Shown: piece after piece, positions 15,629 through 18,714 of the stretch
Numbering within the stretch: position 1 is the first letter of the stretch
Layout: every line of letters starts with the position of its first letter
DNA from: Clostridia bacterium
GTDB taxonomy: Bacteria > Bacillota > Clostridia > Lachnospirales > WQUN01
Length of the DNA stretch: 18,714 bases
Assembly: GCA_025997155.1 (NCBI GenBank)
Contig: BNUF01000036.1
Location: 1 to 18,714 of the forward strand
Reading direction: 5' to 3'
The notes under the pieces: generated by a model
Seen by the model: only the letters and a program-made list of their open reading frames with translations
Told to the model about the DNA's origin: nothing
Database searches by the model: none
Position numbers and translations under genes: made by a program

Positions 15629-16807
15629 GTGAGGAATTTGCGGTTTATGAGCTATGTCGCGGTTAGGGCGGCGGGAGCGTCGCTTGAGAGGTTTTTGAAT
15701 CTGGCGGCGCGGCACGGGGCGAAACTCTGGGATATACGGCGCGGCGGCGGCTGTATCTATTTTATGACGACCCCGAAAGGATACAAGGAGCTTAGAGTAT
15801 GCGCTAGAAAATCGAACGTAAAAATACATATCGAAAGCAAGCACGGAATACGGTTTTTTTTGTACAGACACAGAAAAAGAAAAGTCCTTGCGGGCGGGGC
15901 GGTTTTTTTCATATGCGTATTGTACTATTTATCGTCATTTATATGGCTGGTTAAGGTTTACGGAAATGAACGGATAGAAACAGAGCAGATTGTCAAATTT
16001 TTTTCTGAACAGAATTTGCGCGTGGGCGGAACGAAACTTTTGGTACATAAAAAAGACGCGGAGAAACTTTTTTTGACGGAGTTTTCTGACGCGGCGTGGG
16101 TAAACGTGAATATTCGCGGGACCCGCGCCGACATATACATTGCGGAGAATCTGCCGAAACGGGAGACGGCGGGGGAGGACACCCCCTGCAACATAACGGC
16201 GAAACGCGACGGAATTATAACAAGCATTGTAACGAGTGCGGGTACTCCCCTCAAAAAAGAAGGCGACGCGGTGCTTGCGGGGGAAATTTTGGTGTCGGGG
16301 GAGATTCTTGTGACAAGCGAGGAAGTCGGCGAGCGATTTTATTACACGCGGGCGGCGGCGGAAGTTTCGGCAAAGACATACTACGAGTTTGATTTTACCG
16401 TGCCGTATGAGTATGAGGAACGCGTCTACACGGGACACGAAAAAAAATATTACAGGCTATTGGCGTTTGACAAAAATATCCAAATTTTCGCGCCGAAAAT
16501 AAAGTACAGGAATTATACAAAAATCACGGAACGCGAGCAGCTGAAGCTGTCGGAGGATTACCCCCTCCCGATAATCTTTGTCAAAGAAACGTACAGGGAG
16601 TTCGCGAAACATAGCGAAAAATACTCCGCAAGCCAAACGCTGGAGCGCGCGGGGCAGATTTTGACCGAAAAGATTATTATGGATTTTGATTTCGAGGTAG
16701 ATATTATGGATAAGACGATTCAGACGGAGGAGAGGGCGGACGGGCTTTTTGTCCGCGCCTATATCACGGCTGTCGAGCCTATCGGGGTTGTGAGTTCGTT
16801 AGAATAG
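15629..16807 (+). CDS. yqfD: Sporulation protein YqfD
   Basis: YqfD proteins are membrane-anchored sporulation proteins made in the mother cell in Bacillota; their biochemical role is not known. The 392-residue length fits. Family features are GASLERFLNLAARHGAKLWD (17-36), a basic stretch RHRKRK, a single transmembrane segment (about 86-108), and a long extracytoplasmic part with VNVNIRGTRADIYIAE, GTPLKKEGDAVLAGEILVSG and, near the end, ERADGLFVRAYITAVEPIG. The start is uncertain: GTG 15629, TTG 15638 and ATG 15647 are in frame, and AGGTGAGG (15627-15634) suits one of the last two; the family N-terminus favours 15629 or 15638. The end overlaps the convergent oxidoreductase by 29 bp. Confidence 0.88.
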   Translation: MRNLRFMSYVAVRAAGASLERFLNLAARHGAKLWDIRRGGGCIYFMTTPKGYKELRVCARKSNVKIHIESKHGIRFFLYRHRKRKVLAGGAVFFICVLYYLSSFIWLVKVYGNERIETEQIVKFFSEQNLRVGGTKLLVHKKDAEKLFLTEFSDAAWVNVNIRGTRADIYIAENLPKRETAGEDTPCNITAKRDGIITSIVTSAGTPLKKEGDAVLAGEILVSGEILVTSEEVGERFYYTRAAAEVSAKTYYEFDFTVPYEYEERVYTGHEKKYYRLLAFDKNIQIFAPKIKYRNYTKITEREQLKLSEDYPLPIIFVKETYREFAKHSEKYSASQTLERAGQILTEKIIMDFDFEVDIMDKTIQTEERADGLFVRAYITAVEPIGVVSSLE

Positions 16808-18344
16808 CTTCGGCGCATTTGATTCCGTCCACCGCCGCCGACACAATCCCGCCCGCGTGCGCTCCGCCCTCACCGCAGGGGTACAGCCCTTTTATATTGC
16901 ACTGAAAATCCGCGCCTCGCGGTATCGTGAGGGGGGAGGAGCTTCGCGTTTCGATTGCCGTAAGCACGGCGTCGCCCTCCGCGAAGCCATGAAGTTTTTT
17001 GTCGATTTTACATAAACTTTCGGCTATATCGTTAAGAAACTTTTCGTCAAAGTGGTCGTAAAAATTTGTCGGGGCGACGGCGGGGGTGTAACTCGGGGCG
17101 ACGCTCCCAAAGGCTTTTGTGCCGCGTTTCGCCAAAAAATCGCCCACGGTTTGCACGGGCGCCGAAAAACCGCCGCCGACGTTGTACGCCGTTCGCTCAA
17201 GCCCGCGAATGAACGAAAGCCCCTCAAAGGGGTCGGCAAAGGCGGGGACGGAGAGTAAGAGCGCGGAGTTCGAGTTGTCGGCGGCTCTGGCGTAATGGCT
17301 CATTCCGTTCGTGCAGAGATGCCCCTGTTCGCTTGACGCGGCGACGACGACGCCGCCCGGACACATACAAAAAGTATACGCTCCCTTGCCGCCGTCCAGT
17401 TTCACCGCTATCTGGTAATCGGCGGCGGGAAGTTTTTCGGCGAAATTTCCGTACTGGATTTTGTTGATAAAATCCCGCCTGTGTTCGATTCTAAAACCCA
17501 CCGAAAACGCCTTCGCGCCGAATTTAACGCCCGCGTCTCTAAGTATTTCAAAGGTGTCACGCGCCGAGTGTCCGATTGCCAAAACGAGGTTATCCGTTTC
17601 TAGGGTGTAGGTGTTTTCGCCGTTTTGCGCGTGTATTTTTTTTATGTTGTTATCCCGCGTTTCAATATTTACCAGTTTGTGGGAGAAACGCACTTCTCCG
17701 CCAAGGGATATTATTTGGTTGCGTATGCGTTGCACGATTTTTATAAGGTTGTCCGTGCCGATATGCGGTTTCGCGCTGTACAGGATTTCGGAGGGAGCTC
17801 CCTGTTCCGCGAGCGTCCTAAGCACATATGAAACACGCGGGTCGTTCACGCCCGTGGTGAGTTTGCCGTCCGAGAAAGTCCCCGCGCCGCCCTCGCCGAA
17901 TTGCACGTTTGTTTCCGTGTCGAGTCGTCCGCTTTTTCGGAAGATTCCGACGATTTTTTCGCGTTCCTCCGCGTTCTCGCCGCGTTCTAGAACAATCGGG
18001 CAAAGCCCCGCCCTAGCCAAAGTCAACGCGCAAAAAAGCCCCGCAGGACCGCTTCCGACCACGACGGGGGGATTTTTCGGGATTCGCGCCTGCGGCAGGT
18101 TTATCTTAAATTCCTCGGGCGGGAGCGAAACGTTTTTGATATGCAGGTATTTTTTTGGACGCGAAACGTTCACCGCCAAAGTGTACACATAAAAAATATC
18201 CGATTTGTTTCGCGCATCGACGGACTTTTTGATTATTTTATAATCCGTTATGGGCGGGTTCAGGCGGAGGATTTTCGCGGCTTTAAGCAAGGCGTCCTCT
18301 ATTTTGTGTTCTACAGGTACTTTTATATTCGATACATATATCAT
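16779..18344 (-). CDS. FAD-dependent oxidoreductase (COG2509-type dehydrogenase)
   Basis: The 521-residue flavoprotein has a small N-terminal alpha/beta domain (about 1-85, VEHKIEDALLKAAKIL) and then a Rossmann fold with VVVGSGPAGLFCALTLARAG (94-113) and the ribose-binding acid in IVLERG (117-122). Further motifs are FGEGGAGTFSDGKL, LAIGHSARDTFEIL and, at the end, GLYPCGEGGAHAGGIVSAAV, which closes the FAD site. This is the widespread family annotated as uncharacterised FAD-dependent dehydrogenase; the substrate is unknown. It is a full-length soluble protein with no signal peptide. AGGAG (18354-18358) lies 9 bases before the ATG. A structured RNA candidate ends just before that ribosome binding site, so expression may be affected by it and by the nearby insertion sequence. 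Confidence 0.9.
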   Translation of the reverse strand: MIYVSNIKVPVEHKIEDALLKAAKILRLNPPITDYKIIKKSVDARNKSDIFYVYTLAVNVSRPKKYLHIKNVSLPPEEFKINLPQARIPKNPPVVVGSGPAGLFCALTLARAGLCPIVLERGENAEEREKIVGIFRKSGRLDTETNVQFGEGGAGTFSDGKLTTGVNDPRVSYVLRTLAEQGAPSEILYSAKPHIGTDNLIKIVQRIRNQIISLGGEVRFSHKLVNIETRDNNIKKIHAQNGENTYTLETDNLVLAIGHSARDTFEILRDAGVKFGAKAFSVGFRIEHRRDFINKIQYGNFAEKLPAADYQIAVKLDGGKGAYTFCMCPGGVVVAASSEQGHLCTNGMSHYARAADNSNSALLLSVPAFADPFEGLSFIRGLERTAYNVGGGFSAPVQTVGDFLAKRGTKAFGSVAPSYTPAVAPTNFYDHFDEKFLNDIAESLCKIDKKLHGFAEGDAVLTAIETRSSSPLTIPRGADFQCNIKGLYPCGEGGAHAGGIVSAAVDGIKCAEAILTNSQPR

Positions 18345-18359
18345 ATAACTACGCTCCTA

Positions 18360-18456
18360 GTGACACACTCCCACCGTCATCGATGCGGCGGTTTCTCGTT
18401 CAATATACCTAATGGCATAAGTATCAGCGAGCTAACCCCGTGTGTCCCACGGTTAG
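18360..18456 (-). ncRNA. Structured RNA, probable 3' end of an IS200/IS605-type element (omega-RNA-like), or cis-regulatory leader
   Basis: Read on the minus strand, three hairpins follow each other. The first pairs 18451-18456 with 18432-18437, extended by 18448-18450 with 18440-18442. The second pairs CTCG (18431-18428) with CGAG (18398-18395), enclosing TACTTA/TAGGTA (18423-18418 with 18411-18406). The third is CCGCCG (18391-18386) with CGGTGG (18376-18371). The two non-Watson-Crick pairs, in stems two and three, are G-U only if the minus strand is the RNA, which fixes the strand. GACACAC in the first hairpin (18446-18440) can pair with GTGTGTC (18368-18362), a pseudoknot-type contact. This layout, ending GGGAGTGTGTCAC, is like the right end of TnpB-encoding elements, whose omega RNA takes its guide from the flanking DNA. 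No tnpB frame is visible. Confidence 0.5.
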
Positions 18457-18463
18457 TTTCTTA

Positions 18464-18714
18464 GAGCCTGTTCAAAATCTTTCTTATGTGCTATAATCTT
18501 CTAAAAGGGGGAAGATAAAATGCACAACTATCCGAGAGATATAACGAGAGAAGAATTTAACATAATAAGAAATGAATTGGAGCAAGTGAAGAAAACCACG
18601 AAACCGCGTGAAATAGACCTTTACGATATCTTTTGCGCAATACTTTATTTGATAAAAAGCGGGTGTCAATGGCGTATGCTCCCGGCAGATTTTCCAAAAC
18701 GCGGCATAGTTCGC
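18464..18714 (+). mobile_element. Left end of an IS5-type insertion sequence (runs off the window)
   Basis: GAGCCTGTTCAAAATC at 18464-18479 resembles the terminal inverted repeats of IS5-type elements. A transposase gene begins 56 bp further in. A perfect TATAAT (18492-18497) with only a weak upstream box (TTCAAA, 18471-18476, 15-base spacer) is the likely promoter. The right end is outside the window, so the target duplication cannot be checked. The insertion sits directly upstream of the structured RNA region and probably cut it off from its original upstream sequence. Confidence 0.75.
18520..18714 (+). CDS. IS5-type transposase, N-terminal part (3' end outside window)
   Basis: The frame is open from ATG 18520 to the window edge (65 residues) and is preceded by AGGGGGAAG. 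It starts MHNYPRDITREEFNIIRNEL and continues with KPREIDLYDIFCAILYLIKS, then GCQWRMLPADFPK. This N-terminal pattern (YP-x-DIT-x-E-x-F ... GCQWRMLP-x-DFP) is the DUF4096-type DNA-binding region of IS5-family DDE transposases. The catalytic DDE part lies outside the window, so intactness is unknown. The residue after DFPK is Arg, where Trp is common in this family. Confidence 0.88.
   Translation, partial: MHNYPRDITREEFNIIRNELEQVKKTTKPREIDLYDIFCAILYLIKSGCQWRMLPADFPKRGIVR

Noticed and set aside
18345..18463. tRNA or other standard RNA gene in the gap before the oxidoreductase gene
   Set aside because: No T-loop GTTCAAATC-type sequence, acceptor stem or CCA end fits; the hairpins do not form a cloverleaf.
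1..18714. CRISPR array
   Set aside because: The only regular repeat is the 126-bp TPR-coding array; there are no short identical repeats with unique spacers and no cas genes.

Overview
The window looks like a chromosomal segment of a spore-forming Clostridia-type Bacillota. The evidence is a sporulation protein YqfD, a DacF-like D,D-carboxypeptidase, a YmfF/YmfH peptidase pair, a secreted protein with a copper-amine-oxidase-type stalk domain, and strong AGGAGG-type ribosome binding sites. The middle and right parts are GC-richer and tightly packed core genome. The left 5.2 kb and the extreme right edge are accessory, and the left part is visibly more AT-rich. No rRNA, tRNA or CRISPR array was recognised.

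Layout: (1) Positions 1-2447 (+) are one end of an integrated phage or phage-like element: the 3' part of recT, two small unrecognised genes, and a large serine integrase reading towards the element boundary. (2) Positions 2441-5196 (-) hold a translationally coupled two-gene module. It consists of an AAA/STAND-like NTPase and a protein with an unusual N-terminal domain plus seven 42-residue TPRs. Its role is unknown; a conflict or defence role is the most attractive guess. (3) Positions 5210-9319 (-) hold ymfF-ymfH-lgt followed by a secreted stalk-barnase ribonuclease. They are so tightly spaced, and so close to the NTPase-TPR pair, that all six genes may be one transcription unit. (4) Positions 9431-13167 (+) hold sbcDC, divergent from ymfF. 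(5) Positions 13162-14337 (-) hold a double HD/HD-GYP protein, then 14394-15548 (-) a D,D-carboxypeptidase. (6) yqfD lies at 15629-16807 (+) and converges with an FAD-dependent oxidoreductase at 16779-18344 (-). (7) Just upstream of the oxidoreductase, 18360-18456 on the minus strand can fold into three consecutive hairpins plus a long-range pairing. This resembles the 3' end of an IS200/IS605 (TnpB-type) element and its omega RNA, although a cis-regulatory leader is possible. (8) This RNA region is cut off by the left end of an IS5-type insertion sequence whose transposase runs off the window.

The most interesting items are the NTPase-TPR module beside the integrase, the structured RNA at 18360-18456, and the secreted barnase with a complete catalytic set and no visible barstar inhibitor. 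Three convergent gene pairs overlap at their stop codons, which shows how compact the genome is.
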